This document shows, in pieces, positions 1 to 11,640 of a stretch of DNA of 64,000 nucleotides. Made by a program: the position numbers and the translations under genes. A model generated the notes under the pieces. It made no database searches and was not told the origin of the DNA. It saw nothing but the letters and a program-made list of their open reading frames with translations. The stretch comes from Sequoia sempervirens (taxonomy: Eukaryota; Streptophyta; Pinopsida; Cupressales; Cupressaceae): NCBI GenBank assembly GCA_007258455.2, contig VDFB02254929.1:310001-374000 (forward strand), in the 5' to 3' direction. Positions within the stretch are counted from its first letter, which is position 1, and each line of letters begins with the position of its first letter.

Positions 1-241
1 TTTTCTTGTTGGGAATGGTTTTTCTGCTCTGCAAATTAAGTTTGGAATGTTTTTTTGTTGTGAAATGAGCTTTTTGGATGTGGGGGCCTGCTATTTCCAG
101 CTGCGGCGAGTCTTTTGCACGGACTCGTTGAGTTTTTGCCAAAAACTCGTCTAGTAAACCTGGCGAGTAAACCTTGGGAAAACTCTTTGTCTTGAAAAAC
201 TCATCAAGACCCAACGAAAACTCGACAAGTCTTTCGACTAT
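1..241. other. Unidentified sequence interrupting the Copia A 3' LTR
   Basis: The Copia A LTR homology (compare 20360-20490) stops abruptly near 242. The bases to its left do not match the other LTR copy. They contain several GACTCG/ACTCG words and short inverted ACTCG...CGAGT pairs, so this is probably the end of another inserted element lying mostly outside the window. No coding potential is seen. Its identity is unknown. Confidence 0.3.
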
Positions 242-369
242 GCAGTGCAACCTACTTACTAGTCTACTAGACAATTGTTACATGAACTGAGAACAAAGTC
301 CATCAACTTCTTCCATTAAAATTGTACTAGGAACTCTTTATATGTGAATAGCATGCCAAAATTTTGACA
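242..369 (-). repeat. Start of the Copia A 3' LTR (truncated)
   Basis: On the minus strand the copy starts TGTCAAAATTTTGG at 369, just after the pol stop codon. It aligns with the 5' LTR start TGTCGGAACTTTGG at 20490. Both share the words GACTTTGTTCT and TCTAGTAGACTAGTAAG at matching spacing. Similarity ends near 242. Confidence 0.75.
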
Positions 370-558
370 TTATCTCACTTGATATTCGCTACAAGAGAAC
401 TTAAAGTATCCCAGGAAGTTGACATCATGTATGGGATTGGGATAAACCCATCTCATCGCTGCACCACAACAACTTAGTAGTGCTTATATGTTTTGTGAAA
501 GAATCAACAATATTTATTTGAGTGCTAGTTTTCTCCACCAACACACGTCTTGTCTTAA
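370..558 (-). pseudogene. Copia A RNase H C-terminal end
   Basis: The minus strand reads through a typical copia RNase H tail (VEKTSTQINIVDSFTKHIS) and ends at a stop codon about 55 bases before the 3' LTR. The other half of the domain lies at 7349 and beyond. The two halves join in frame once U3-ORF element 1 and one copy of its 5-bp duplication are discounted. The enzyme would degrade the RNA strand of the RNA-DNA hybrid during reverse transcription. Confidence 0.85.
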
Positions 559-1269
559 CCACTTGTTGTGACCTTTTCAGACATCGCCCCATCGCAAATG
601 GGAACCCCCAGTTGTCTACTAGTTTTTAGGGTTTTGTCTCCGCGCAACGGTTTCATGAGGTCACTCCTTTCAGAATTTCAAGTCAATCTTTTGAGAATCG
701 TCCGAGCCAAGTCAAGAATCCATGCTTGAATCAGTGCCTAAATGTCACAGAAGTGCTCAAAAGGCCTGAGAGACGAGGATCGCCTATGTTTTGGGCCAAT
801 TCTAACACTTCCTATTTTTTAGGGAATCTGCTTTTTTGCTTTTTCGTGTTTTCATTTTTGGCATTTTTGGACCAAACGGGGTTCCCTATTTTTTTAGGGA
901 TTTTGCTTTTTCTATTTTTAGAAATTTCTATTTCTAGAAAGTCAACCCTGGTCAGCGAGTCAACTTTCCATCTTTAGATCCAAAAATCAACCAAAAAATT
1001 AGAAAAATCATTGAAAAATCAATGTGAAAATCAAAAAATCAAGTAAAAAATAGGAAAAGCATGGAAAATCAGTCAAAAATCTGAGAAAATCAACCTAAAA
1101 GGCATGAAAAATATGGAAAAATCATTGAAAAATCAGTCAAAATCATGAGGAAAATCACCAAGAAATCAACCAAAGGGCATGAGGTTCATGATAAAATTTT
1201 GTCTAAGTTTGGAAAATTCGCCATCAGGAGAACATGTTCAGCCATGAAATAGGTCGGCCCTACATTTAA

Positions 1270-2160
1270 GGGACATGGCAAAGACTCTTCAAAGTCCGCC
1301 ATACCTTAGAGAAGAAATGGCAAGCCTTCTTTGAAGTCCGCCATGCCTTGGAGAGAAATGGTAAAGACTCTTGCAAGTCCGCCCAAGCCTAAAGGAAAGA
1401 TGGCAAGTAAAGTATGAGGTCGGCCCTTAAAATGAGGGACTTGGCAAGACATGTCTAAAGTCCGCCCCACCTTGGCAAAGACCTTCCAAACTCCGCCCAG
1501 CCTTGGCAAGATGTGTGTGAAGTCCGCCCAAGCCTTGAGGAGGATGGCAAAGACTCTTCAAAGTCCGCCCTTGACTTGGCGAAGCACTTGGGAAGTCCGC
1601 CTAGGCATAAGGAAGAAAAAAAATTTGGAATTTTTGCTAAGTATTTAATGCCTTAATGGAAAAATCCAAAATTTGCCTAAGTATGGAGGCCTAGAAGGGG
1701 GGAAAATTGAAATTTTGGCTAAGTATTTTAATACTTTAGAGGGGGAAATGCGAATTTTGGCGAAGTGTGGAAGGCAAATGCTTGAGAAAGTCTGCCATGC
1801 CTTGGTGGAAGATGGAAAGAACTTGAGGAAGTCCGCCTAGGCCATGGAAAAGGAAGAATGAAGTCCGCCTAGCATGAGAAAGAGAAGAAAGATTAAAAAA
1901 TTCGCCCAAGTATGGATGTCTAGAGAAAAGTTGATGAAGTTAGCCAAGTATATAGAGAAAAATGCACATGGCAAAGACGCATGAAAGTCCACCCTTAGCT
2001 AAGAGGGTTAAAAATTTGTCAAGTATCATGGAATTTTGCCTAAGAGAGACATCCAAACGTAGACTTTGCCTAGAAAAATTCGTCTGAGCAAGAGAAAATT
2101 TGATTTCGGCATAAGAAAATGTGCCCGACACAATTCGGAGTCCGCCATGGCAGAAGAAGA
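1270..2160 (+). repeat. Degenerate GTCCGCC tandem array in U3-ORF element 1
   Basis: At least twelve copies of a core AAGTCCGCC followed by a CCTTGG- or CATGG-like word recur every 30-70 bases (for example near 1290, 1338, 1377, 1459, 1519, 1560, 1590, 1830, 1860 and 2140). They often include GGCAAAGACTCTT. Spacing becomes irregular after 1620. No gene is evident here. The position matches the arrays upstream of the ORF in elements 2 and 3. Confidence 0.7.
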
Positions 2161-3168
2161 TGAGGATTTGGAGTAACATTTATTGACGAGATGGCTAAAA
2201 TTTTAGCTTGGCTAGACGAAAATTGGAATAAATTTGGAAAATAATACATTTAGCCAAAGAAAAAGGGGAAAAAATTAAATAGCCATGGGGAACGGGTTGG
2301 AAATAAATTAAGATATTGTAATATTTTAATAATTTATTTTCAATACTTAGAAATTTAAAATGCCTTGGACAAAATAAAATTCGCCAGAGATGTATCGGAA
2401 GGAAATAAATTGCGCCGGACAAAGATAAAATCCAATGGGAAAAATTAAATTCGCCAATGATTTAAAACTTGGAAAAATCGAATTTAACTAGACATTTAAT
2501 GTTTTTTTTCAAAAATTCAAAAATTAAAGATAAACATCTAAGCAGAAATTGAATTTTGGAAAATCAAAGAAATTTTCCTGGATAAGGTCGCCATGGAGTT
2601 TTTTCGAAAAATAATGGAAAGTTGCCTGTTTGAAGAGGAGAAAACAAATCGAGATTGAGAGAGAAGAAGGCAGTTGCTAAAACAAATCGAGTTCTTTAGC
2701 ATTATAATGAGTTTTAGCAACTCATTTTTCACAGACACAGTTGAAGAGAAGTTAATCTCTCGAAATTCTATACGATCAATCCTTCTGCAGGCAAGATCGA
2801 TTTTCTCAGAGGAAGGAATAATTTTATGCTCAAGAAGAGTTTTTCTCGAAGGACTAAAGGATTTATTTGCTGAAGGTCGAATTTCTATGCAAGATAGGCG
2901 CACTTTGTCACTTGCCTTTTGATTAAACTCTAGAAGTTTAAATCTGATATGCAGCCAGAGGTTCTTTCCTGAGGTTTGGAGTTCGATTGGATTAATTCAC
3001 CATTTCTCTTCCTGTCTTTTTCATCTTGGCTAAGTTCTGGCCAAATTTCAATTAAATTCATTTACTTTTAGCTTGCTTTTTCAGAAGTTTAATTATTTAA
3101 TAAGCTGAAAGTAAAATATTTGAACACAAGGCACGGAAATAAATTATTTTAAAAAAGTTTCCGTATTA

Positions 3169-6100
3169 ATGTTTTATATTTTTGACTGTAGGTTGATGAC
3201 CATGACAGGAGAATCGTCAAAGAGGGTGCCAATGAAGTTCGCCAGCAAAGGCGCGCAGCGAGAGTCGAAAATAAATTCAAAGTGGAAAAACATTGCAGAC
3301 ACCGATCTGAGACATGTTGACTTCATAGATTTCAAGAAAAGAGTATATGGACAGGACGAACTTCCGACACTAATTGCCAGACAAATGGTGAGAAATGGAA
3401 TTTTCTAGGCAGTTGGATTCTCGCCTGCGGTGGATTGTGCTGAATTAATGGTAGAATGTGCTATCCACTACGATGCTTAGAAGAGACAAATCATTGCACC
3501 TGACGGAAGAATTCTGGCCAACCTAGGCGAGGTAGCCATACAAGAGACATTCGGCATCTCGGCACATTCTCGTACCACCTACAAAACCAAGGAGGAAGCC
3601 AAGGGATTGTATGACAGCTAGTCAGAATTATGCGCCGCAAATGTTAATAAGGCATGGCTGGAGAAGCCTAAAACGTCAATAAAGAAGATGCCTAAGAGGC
3701 CACACCGGACAGACTTTAAAGAAGACTATGGGGACATCATTTTGATGCTGAACAGAATAGCGGGCAATCCGCAAGGTGCATATTTTGAAAATTGGATGTA
3801 TTATTTTATAGATGAAATCACTTCCGGCGTGAAAATGTTTAACTGGTCCCGAATGATAAGTAACAACCTTCACAAGCAGTTGGTCAATTTGGAAAAGATT
3901 TAAGTCTTTTCACATGAGCTCGTATATTGTCTATTTATTGGCCAAGTCATATAAATAACCAGGACTAGTTTGCAAAGGCAAAGTTGGCAATGGAGAAAAT
4001 GAACTCAGGCCTTTTTTTGCTACCCGCAACTCCAGCTAAGGGAGAAATCTCATTTCAGGAGGGTGCATGATGCTTTCTTAATGTATATCACAAGAACACT
4101 TCAAGGAGGAACGCATCAAAGGCTGAGTCACGAGGCAAAGAGTTTGATTAACAAGTATGGATCTTGGTTTATCCAGTTTCCTAAATTTACATATGTCAGG
4201 ATCCAGGGATTCACTGGAAATCCCTACAAGTTGCCTATCTATCCAACAAATTGAATGATCTTGCTTGAAGTCCTGAGGCAGCTGGAAGAATACCAGAGCA
4301 TCCAGAGGCCGAGTAAGAAGGCAGCTGTTGCATTCCCATTCTTCATTGGGAATATGTTAGAATACTGTCCGTTAGCACAAGTAGCTGAGAGCGCCAGGTT
4401 GGAGATCTAGTGGTACCCATTCACAGCCTATAAGTCTAGGGCCAACTTTGACCCACATCATCATATCCGGACAGTGGATGGGAGAAGGTACAAGCACAAA
4501 GTGGAACTGGAAGACTTCTGGGCAAATGCCGCTGATGAATATGAAGTCAGGAGAAGATTATGGCCTAGAATGCCAATGGACTTCATGAGGGCGATCGAAC
4601 TTTGCCGGGTGCCTGATTAGTTGCAGGTTGATGGAAATTACATCTAGCTGCGCTTCGAGGAGAGCCGACCTCTTCCTTCCGTGAAGTGGTCAGAGCCTGA
4701 GCACTCGGATTTGGCGACATTGATGAGACTAGTGACTAAGTACTCTCAGTGGTGGGTCGACCATTATGTCCAGGAGTTGAGATAGAAAAGGATAACGCTC
4801 ACGTATGATTTACTGAGCGAGACGGAGTCATACTCCTCCAATGTTGGCACATCCCATCAGGATGATTTGGTTGAAATTGGCGAGAAGAGGAAAGAGGTAG
4901 TTCTGAGCATAGAGCCTGCTCCAAAACGACAAAGGGGAGAAACATCTCCTTCTGCGGCGTCTCAGAATATTGATGAGCTGGTGGCCATCGCAAATGAATC
5001 CTTGGCCAAAATGATGAGACCTTCTGAAGTTCAAGAAGAGAACAATGAGCCTATTCAGCTGGATAACGATGAGCCCTCATCACCTACGGGCACAAAAATA
5101 TTAGGTTCAGATAATGAAGTGGAAGTCCAAAATGATGACTTCGAAGAGGGAATGATTTCCACCCTCAGAGGAGTCTTGGATATTCCGAATGAAGAGAACG
5201 TTCAGGAGGAAGATGGTATCGAGTAGCCTACCATTCCGGATTGGCTGATAGAGAGGATGAAGATTCAGGCACCTGTCGAGGCCCAAGAGGAAGATGATAC
5301 TGCGGATTTCTTGGCAAGGTTGGAACAGGTTGCTATTAAGAAACCTGCCAAGAAATTTTCTACCATTCAGAAGGACGAGGCTGGCAGCCGTTCCATACAT
5401 ATCGCAGTACCAACAGTGGATAAGCCACAAGATGAGATCACTCCTCAAGAGTACGCCATAACCACTATAGATCTTGGCCCAACAACCAAAGGCCAAGAAG
5501 TGGAAGAACTGGACAATTCCGTCTCAATTGTCAAGGCGAGATTGGAAAAAGAAGTGGCGAAAAAGAAGGAATACAAAAGGGAGGTCGAGCGCCTGAAGGA
5601 GTACATACGGCATCTGACCCAGCGACTCAATCAGGGTGATGCAGTAGCTCCTCCTCTTCTTAATCCCTCGCAAGAAATAGCCAAGGATGTGGAGCAAGGA
5701 ATGGTCACGGCCAAGGAGGCCCAGGAATGGATGGTAAGCGAGAGCACGAAAGTAGCCTCGTTCATGGAGAAATTGGCACTTGCCTACGGGCAAACTTCTT
5801 TTCTTTCTAGACTGGTTGATATGGCAGAAACTTGGGACAACCTTCCAGATATTCAGGAGAGGCTTATTCTATGCCTCAAGGTCCTAAAGGGCGTTCCAAG
5901 GGAAGAGTTGGTTGAAGGAAAGGTGATTGCTACAGGAGCAGCTTATGATTTTCACTATTGGTTTTGGGTAGTGACAATACGGAGAGAAATTTTGGAGAAG
6001 GCAAAGGCGGATGGGCTCAGAGTTGAGGAGCAAGTTAAAGAAATCCGGGAGAAAATCTATATGATAGCTGCAGATATGTTTGATAGAGAGATTGTCCGGG

Positions 6101-6399
6101 AAAATGACATGCAGCTGGAGAGGTTGAAGCATAAGGTTCAGGAGGTTTTCTTCTTTGGTATTGGACCAATTCTGAGACAGGATTTCGCAAAAGTGGCAAA
6201 TCTCTTGGCCAACTGGAATGATTTTGTGAGGCAGGAGGCGGATTGGGAGAGCACCTTCGCCAAATGCGCTGAAGATTTAGATGGACTTGAATTCAGGATT
6301 AGCATGTTGCCCCCAGTCACGATGGAGGAGGTTGTCACGGTCATGTCCAGATTCATCGAGCATAATGCTGCCCAAGAAGATAGGGACGCCTTCCCTTAA
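3169..6399 (+). pseudogene. Conserved U3 ORF of element 1 (about 1,077 codons, 12 in-frame stops, no frameshift)
   Basis: All recognisable pieces (3169-3408, 3688-3903, 4063-4254, 4867-5226, 5257-6399) lie in one frame, so it is a single decayed gene. Likely starts are ATG 3196 or 3202. Homology to element 2 runs end to end. Shared parts are an N-terminal block with PDGR and FGI words, a FENWMYYFIDEI-like segment, an FIQFPKFTY segment, an acidic linker, a long charged coiled-coil-like region (about residues 760-830) and a C-terminal LPPVTMEEVVTVMSRFI motif. No RT, integrase, protease or zinc knuckle is present. I do not recognise the family; the plan loosely resembles uncharacterised plant transposon-associated proteins. 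In-frame stops: TAG at 3406, 3478, 3619, 4408, 4618, 4645, 4783 and 5224; TAA at 3901 and 3952; TGA at 4000 and 4252. Confidence 0.75.
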
Positions 6400-6553
6400 T
6401 GATAGCTCCAACTGCCACTTCACTATTTGTTATTGCTTGTTTGCTGATTGATAACTGATGATATTTTGGGCAACCCTAATTAGGGTTGGGTTGTATTAAT
6501 CTTGGCCGTCGATATTGTTTTAATCTTGGCCCTTCATTTCATTTTGAAAACTC

Positions 6554-6636
6554 TATTTAAACTGGTGATCTCTCACTTTCATTGGTGTGGAGACAGTGTA
6601 TGCAATTGTTGCATTGAGAATATTTCCGATAATAAA
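6554..6636 (+). promoter_or_regulatory. TATA-like box and poly(A) signal of U3-ORF element 1
   Basis: TATTTAAA at 6554-6561 is followed 70 bases later by AATAAA at 6631-6636. Both lie downstream of the ORF and about 0.7-0.8 kb before the CAACA end. This spacing fits the R region of an LTR, with transcription starting past the TATA box and polyadenylation after AATAAA. Confidence 0.5.
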
Positions 6637-6859
6637 ACCTCTTATGCATGATTTGCTTTGAATAACTTTTATTGTCAAGTAGTAAGCAAGGTTACATAAC
6701 TTCTTCTACCATAGATTAGAGTTAGAATTAAGTTAAGTAGAATTTGCTTTGAATATTGGTTAAGTGAATGTGAGATTGATCGTATAGATTCAATGGTGAA
6801 ATATTGCTCATACTTTTTTCGAATGGATGATTTGCGTTCGATGCGTAAAGTTAGCCTGA

Positions 6860-7185
6860 GCTTGTAATTGTGGAAGCTTAACTTCGGTCCCATTCGAGAC
6901 CTGAAAATCATTATCACACCCCTTGAAGATTGCACCCACTTTGCGTAGTTGTCCCACGGAGGCGAAACAAAGCGTGGTTATTCCTTTCACCGAATCTTTA
7001 CTGTCTCTTAAATTCCTAGTCGTAGAATAGATCCTCTAAACCCTTATCTTTTTGCCATTTTTTTTGAGATCCAAATTGAAAGTCTCCATTGAAGAAGCTT
7101 TTAATGATAAATCCGCCTAAGTCCCGAACTTGTGAAGAATTTTTTAACGTAAGTCCCTTTGTGTATTACGAGCAAATCACAACGC
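6860..7185 (+). promoter_or_regulatory. Conserved U5 block with GTAAGT donor-like site, element 1
   Basis: Three short words are conserved with element 2 in the same order: AAGCTTAACTTCG (about 6867), TTGAAGATTGCACC (about 6923) and GTAAGTCCC followed by AGCAAATCACAACG (7149 on). The GTAAGTCCC word is a good 5' splice donor. A spliced leader derived from U5 is an inference. Confidence 0.55.
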
Positions 7186-7348
7186 CCATTGAGCTTATCC
7201 ACATGTCAAGACTTGACAAAAGAAACCTTGGAATTGCCATATGATCTTCTCACAATCTTAGCATACGCGGTGGTTTTTCAAGAGAGGATAGAGTGTCTTT
7301 GGACATTTTATTTTGTGTGTTCGGTGGATGATAAAACGTACACCAACA

Positions 7349-10206
7349 CCACCTCTCTAACAAAATGGTATTGAACATCTAAATTTTTAATTTGGGCATG
7401 ATAAATATGACTCTTATCCAAACATGTTGCACTTTGTGAATCACAATTCAATAACATATGATTCCTAAAATCAAAATGTTACCTAGTCTCTGTAATCACA
7501 TTGCACCGCTTCTTTGCAAGCATGTGTTGCTGCCATGTACTATTTCAGTTGTGGACAACACAACTGTTTGATGCCTTTTGCTCATCCAACTAGCTGCCAC
7601 ACAAAATAAAGTAAACACTTAACCTCTTGTGGATCTCCGATTATTATAGATCTTTAGCCCAATTAGAATCAACATGCACCTGTATGTTCAACTCCTTGCC
7701 CACACCATTAGTACCATGGTAACAAAAACAATAATCTAGAGTTCACTTGAAATACCTGAACGTTCTCTTAACCCAAGTCCAATGTTCTTTGTTAGGATTT
7801 GAGATGAACCTACTTAGAACTCCCATTTCTTGGGCAATGTTTGGCCTTGTACAAACATTACATACATAACGATACCTACCACACTTGCATATGGAACCTT
7901 TGACATGTCCTCCATAGCCTTTGTAGACTTAGGACATTGTTCCAAAGTCAATTTAGTGCCTACAAGTAAAGGGATGCTTATACGATTACTATATGCATGC
8001 TGAACCGTTGCAAAATAGTCCCAAAATATTTATTTTGGCTTAACCACAACTTCCTGTTAGTCTTGTCTCTATAAATTTCCATACCAAGTATATACCTAGC
8101 AGCATCTAGATCTTTCATTTCAAATTTTGTAGACAATCGAGGCTTTAGTTCCCTAATCAATACCTTATTGTTCTAAGCAAACCATCAACATATAAAACAA
8201 TGATTGACACTTGATCACCTGCCTTTTTGTAATACACATACTGATTAGCTTGACTCCTTGCAAAATCCAGTTATAACACATATGAATCAAACTTCTAATG
8301 CCACATATGCGGTGACTACTTCAACCCATATAGAGGCCTTTTTTAGTTTACAAACTAGATTCTCTTTGCCCCTTAGCTTGAATTCTTTAGGCTGAACCAT
8401 AAAGATTTCATCCTCTAAATAGCAATGCAATATGTTCTCTCGACTTCCATCTACTACATGTCAAAATAAAAAATTGCAACTATCAACAACAATATCCTAA
8501 TTGAATTCAGCTTAGCTACAAGAGAAAATATCTCACCAAAGTCTATTCCCTCTGCTTGGAAATACATCTTTGTCACCAAGCACACCTTGTACCTTTCCAA
8601 TGTTTCATTTTCTCTAAACTTCTTGAATACCCACTTTTAGCCAATGGGTTTCCTACCTTTAAGCAGATCAACCAAGTCCCAAGTCTTATTCTATTGCAAT
8701 ACTTCCATCTCCTCTTTCATGGCATTTCTCTAAGACTTGTTCTCTTTAAAAGAGAGAGAGCTTGTCCTATAGACCTTGCTACATTATCAGTACAAGTTAG
8801 AGCAAATACACACTAGAAGTTTGGTGGACCATACCTTTTAGGTAACTTTCATTGCCGTGTAGACCTCATTGTAGTTGTTATTGATGGAGAACTTCTTGCG
8901 TCATCTACACCGTATTCTTCTTCTAAGTTTGCACCAAATGTGCTTACTTCCTCTCCATCCATACTGCTATGTCTACTTGAATGTTCATCATTAGATGCAT
9001 CTTGTTGCTCTAATTTGCATTCAAAATGTATCATATTGCTCTCATTTTCATTCGACTTTTTTCCTCCTACATAAATAAATCACTAAGTTTTTGGAATATA
9101 ACATCGTTTTAGTATAGAACCTTTTGGGTGATAGGATTCCAAAGCTTGTAGCATTTTTCATTTATCATATCCAATAAAAAGACACTTTTCAGTCTTGAAG
9201 TCCAACTTAAACTGTTTTTCCTAAGGAACATGCACAAAAACATCACAACCAAATACTCTTAAATGTTTTACCATTGGATTTTTACCTGTCCACATCTCAT
9301 ATAATACCTTTTCCTCAAGCATAGAAGTAGAAACTTTTGTTTTCGAATAACAGCAGTGTTTACCACCTCAACCCAAAACTCCTATCCTAGACTAGCACTA
9401 CTCAATAGGATTTTGGATCAATCCAGCAAGGTTCTATTCAACCTCCTAGCCTTTCCATTCTTTTGCATTATGTAGGGTGCTGTCCTCTGCCTAACAGTCC
9501 TAGTGAGCTTGCAATAAGCCTCAAATTCCTTAGAGCAGAATTCCCACCATTATATGTCCTAATCACCTTGTTTTCTTAATGATCTAATTCTCAACAAGAA
9601 TGTTGGAACTCCTTGAACTTGAGAAACACCTAAGAATTTTGTCCTTAGAAAATATACCCAAGCATGTCTATAATAATCATTAGCAAAAGAGTTAATATCA
9701 AGACTTACCAAATCTGTGCACATCCATAGAATCAAAGACATCTTTGAATCACTTCCAATACATCGCCTACTCTAGACCTCCTTGAAGCAAGCCACACCAT
9801 ATTTTGCTCTCCAAACATACAATGTTGACAAGATTCAAAACTAACATTATACTTCGACATACCTTCCACCATATACTTGCTGACCAAAGTATTTCAGGTC
9901 ATATTCCCTAGCATGACCCAATTGGTGATGCCACAAATACTTGATTCAGGTTCAATAACATTGACCGAGCTAAAAGTTGTTAACGCTTTCAGCCAAAAGA
10001 AAGTACCATGCTTCACACCTTTAGCCAATACCAAATTTCTTCTTGCCAATCGGCACCCTTTTAATTGAAAATGACATGAACACTTGAGTTGATCATCTTG
10101 GAAATAGTAATCAAATTTCAAGCCAAACTTGGTATCTGCAATACATTAAAAAGTGCCTTCACTCTTCTATCCATGAAAGACACTTTCACCTTTCATTGAT
10201 CAACAG
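7349..10206 (-). pseudogene. Copia A pol remnant (integrase, reverse transcriptase, RNase H)
   Basis: Minus-strand pieces in copia order. Near 9100-9300 there is the segment after integrase, with LDFK-x-EKC-like and KLW-x-P words. Around 8160-7978 is the RT piece with the LDAARYILGMEI signature. Near 7560-7349 is the RNase H start. Frames break repeatedly, so this is a relic. It is cut on the right by LARD-1 and on the left by U3-ORF element 1. In the live family it would copy and integrate the element. Confidence 0.75.
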
Positions 10207-10211
10207 TCCAT

Positions 10212-10665
10212 TGTTAGTCGGATATTTTACTTGTTGTCGGCCGTAGTTGGCCTCGGTCGTAGTCGGCCTCGGTCGTACTCGGCAATTGTCAAATAAAACA
10301 ATAGTTAGTAAAGAATAATGTCATGTAATGTCATGTACTCTCGGCAAAACATGTTCTGATTAATGTTAATGTAATGTTGTTATGAAGCGTCGTGTCGGTT
10401 GGTTGTCTAACCACCGCCGAGCGTTATATGTAGTCGGTTGGGATAGTCGGGAGATAGTCATGAGTGATGAATAATGAATGAGTTTTGTTGCCGATGGTTA
10501 TACTGTAAGCATTGTGATACTCTTTGTACATGATATTCCTGAGAATGAATAAAGTTTCTGGCATTTTACTATGATATCTTTCAGTTTACTGTTTTATCCT
10601 ATGTTCTGCATATTACAAGTTTGCCAGTAGTACGTCAGATTAGAATCCCATTCCGTAGGCAAACA
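10212..10665 (+). repeat. LARD-1 5' LTR
   Basis: It starts TGTTAGTCGG and ends CAAACA. The copy at 17894-18361 matches almost base for base. The 3' copy carries an extra GTAGTCGGCCTCGG-like unit and lacks a 4-base AAGA-like stretch near 10310. AATAAA at 10548 is a probable poly(A) signal. Confidence 0.92.
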
Positions 10666-10667
10666 TT

Positions 10668-10681
10668 TGGCGCCGTTGCCG
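10668..10681 (+). promoter_or_regulatory. LARD-1 primer-binding site (tRNA-Asp type)
   Basis: TGGCGCCGTTGCCG begins two bases after the LTR end. From memory of plant tRNA sequences, this is the complement of the tRNA-Asp 3' end (CGGCAACGGCGCCA), the primer used by several Athila/Tat-like Ty3 elements. Matching stops after 14 bases. Confidence 0.75.
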
Positions 10682-10715
10682 AACGGACTAGGGCATCATC
10701 CACCATGGCAGCGTA

Positions 10716-11322
10716 ATGGGTCAACCAGCGGAAGAACCTATAAATGCTAATGAGGAACGAGAAGACTCATTGACAGAAGATTTGGTAAATTTGTGGAAAA
10801 TCTCGCTCCGTGATCACGTACGTAGGGAATCCCTCGTTCGGGAGATCCCTGAGGAAGTCATCTGGGATCGGCTGGAAGTGAACGACGAGGTGAACCACCT
10901 CCTGAACCGCATGCCCAGGTTGCTGGCCCGCCATTTCATTATTCTGCAAGACTTGCGAGAGGAAGAAGCCCGCGAGCGCCGAAGGCAGCAAATCGTGCAA
11001 CGCTGTGAAGACCGAAACAAACGGGAAGAGGAAGAACGGGATACTAGTCGGCGCCGCACTTCCGGCAACCAGCAATGATCGCTTGAACAACTAAATGCCC
11101 GTACGGCCGAACAAAGACAAGAATAGAGTACCTGACGGGCACGGGACTTCGGAAGAACAAGTTCGGCGATCACTCAGGCTACAAGAGCAGGAAAGTCGGC
11201 GAAGACGACTAAGGCAAGTCGGTAAGGAACTAGATGAGGACTTAATTGAAATCAATCAGAGCATAAAAAGAACATATGAAAATTTGCAAAGAATAGACAC
11301 ATCTATTGAACGAACACGTTGA
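10716..11322 (+). pseudogene. LARD-1 charged N-terminal ORF fragments
   Basis: Two arginine- and glutamate-rich frames lie here (10716-11078 and 11095-11322, in different frames). They contain repeated EERER/RRR-type segments that look helical. They come before the gag core and may be an N-terminal gag extension broken by a frameshift. No known domain is recognised. Confidence 0.45.
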
Positions 11323-11640
11323 CAGTAAGGAACCTGGCGAATCCCCTCAACTCCATATACAAAACATGCAACCTCTTTTAATAGATGATCGAACAGCAGC
11401 ATCGTACATTTCTCGGTGAGCGTCACTCTTAAGGACTCGACGCACAGAGCTTAAGGAGGAAGGCCAGAGCCATTAACCCGGGAGGTTAGGCATGATCCTC
11501 GGTGACACGCTCACGCAGGACCTGACGGAGACGTGGCAGTGACCGACGCTCGGAGTGCGTGACGACAGACGCAGCGGGAACCACCAGTCTAACGTCCAAA
11601 ACAAGGAGGTCAACAAGGAGGTCAACCGGTAAAGATGGCT

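Larger units (their letters stand above)
564..7348 (+). mobile_element. U3-ORF element 1: 6.8-kb unit with TGTTG/CAACA ends (giant solo LTR carrying an ORF)
   Basis: Seen: the unit starts TGTTGTGACC at 564 and ends CCAACA at 7348. It is flanked by CCACT (559-563) and CCACC (7349-7353), a 5-bp duplication with one mismatch, and it splits a copia RNase H frame exactly there. No second copy of its start or end occurs inside. In order it holds a degenerate GTCCGCC array, a 1,077-codon frame (3169-6399), a TATA-like box (6554), AATAAA (6631) and a block conserved with elements 2 and 3. TG...CA ends, a 5-bp duplication and TATA then poly(A) near the 3' end are LTR features. I therefore infer a solo LTR with a gene in U3. 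A complete single-copy element of unknown class is the alternative. Confidence 0.75.
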
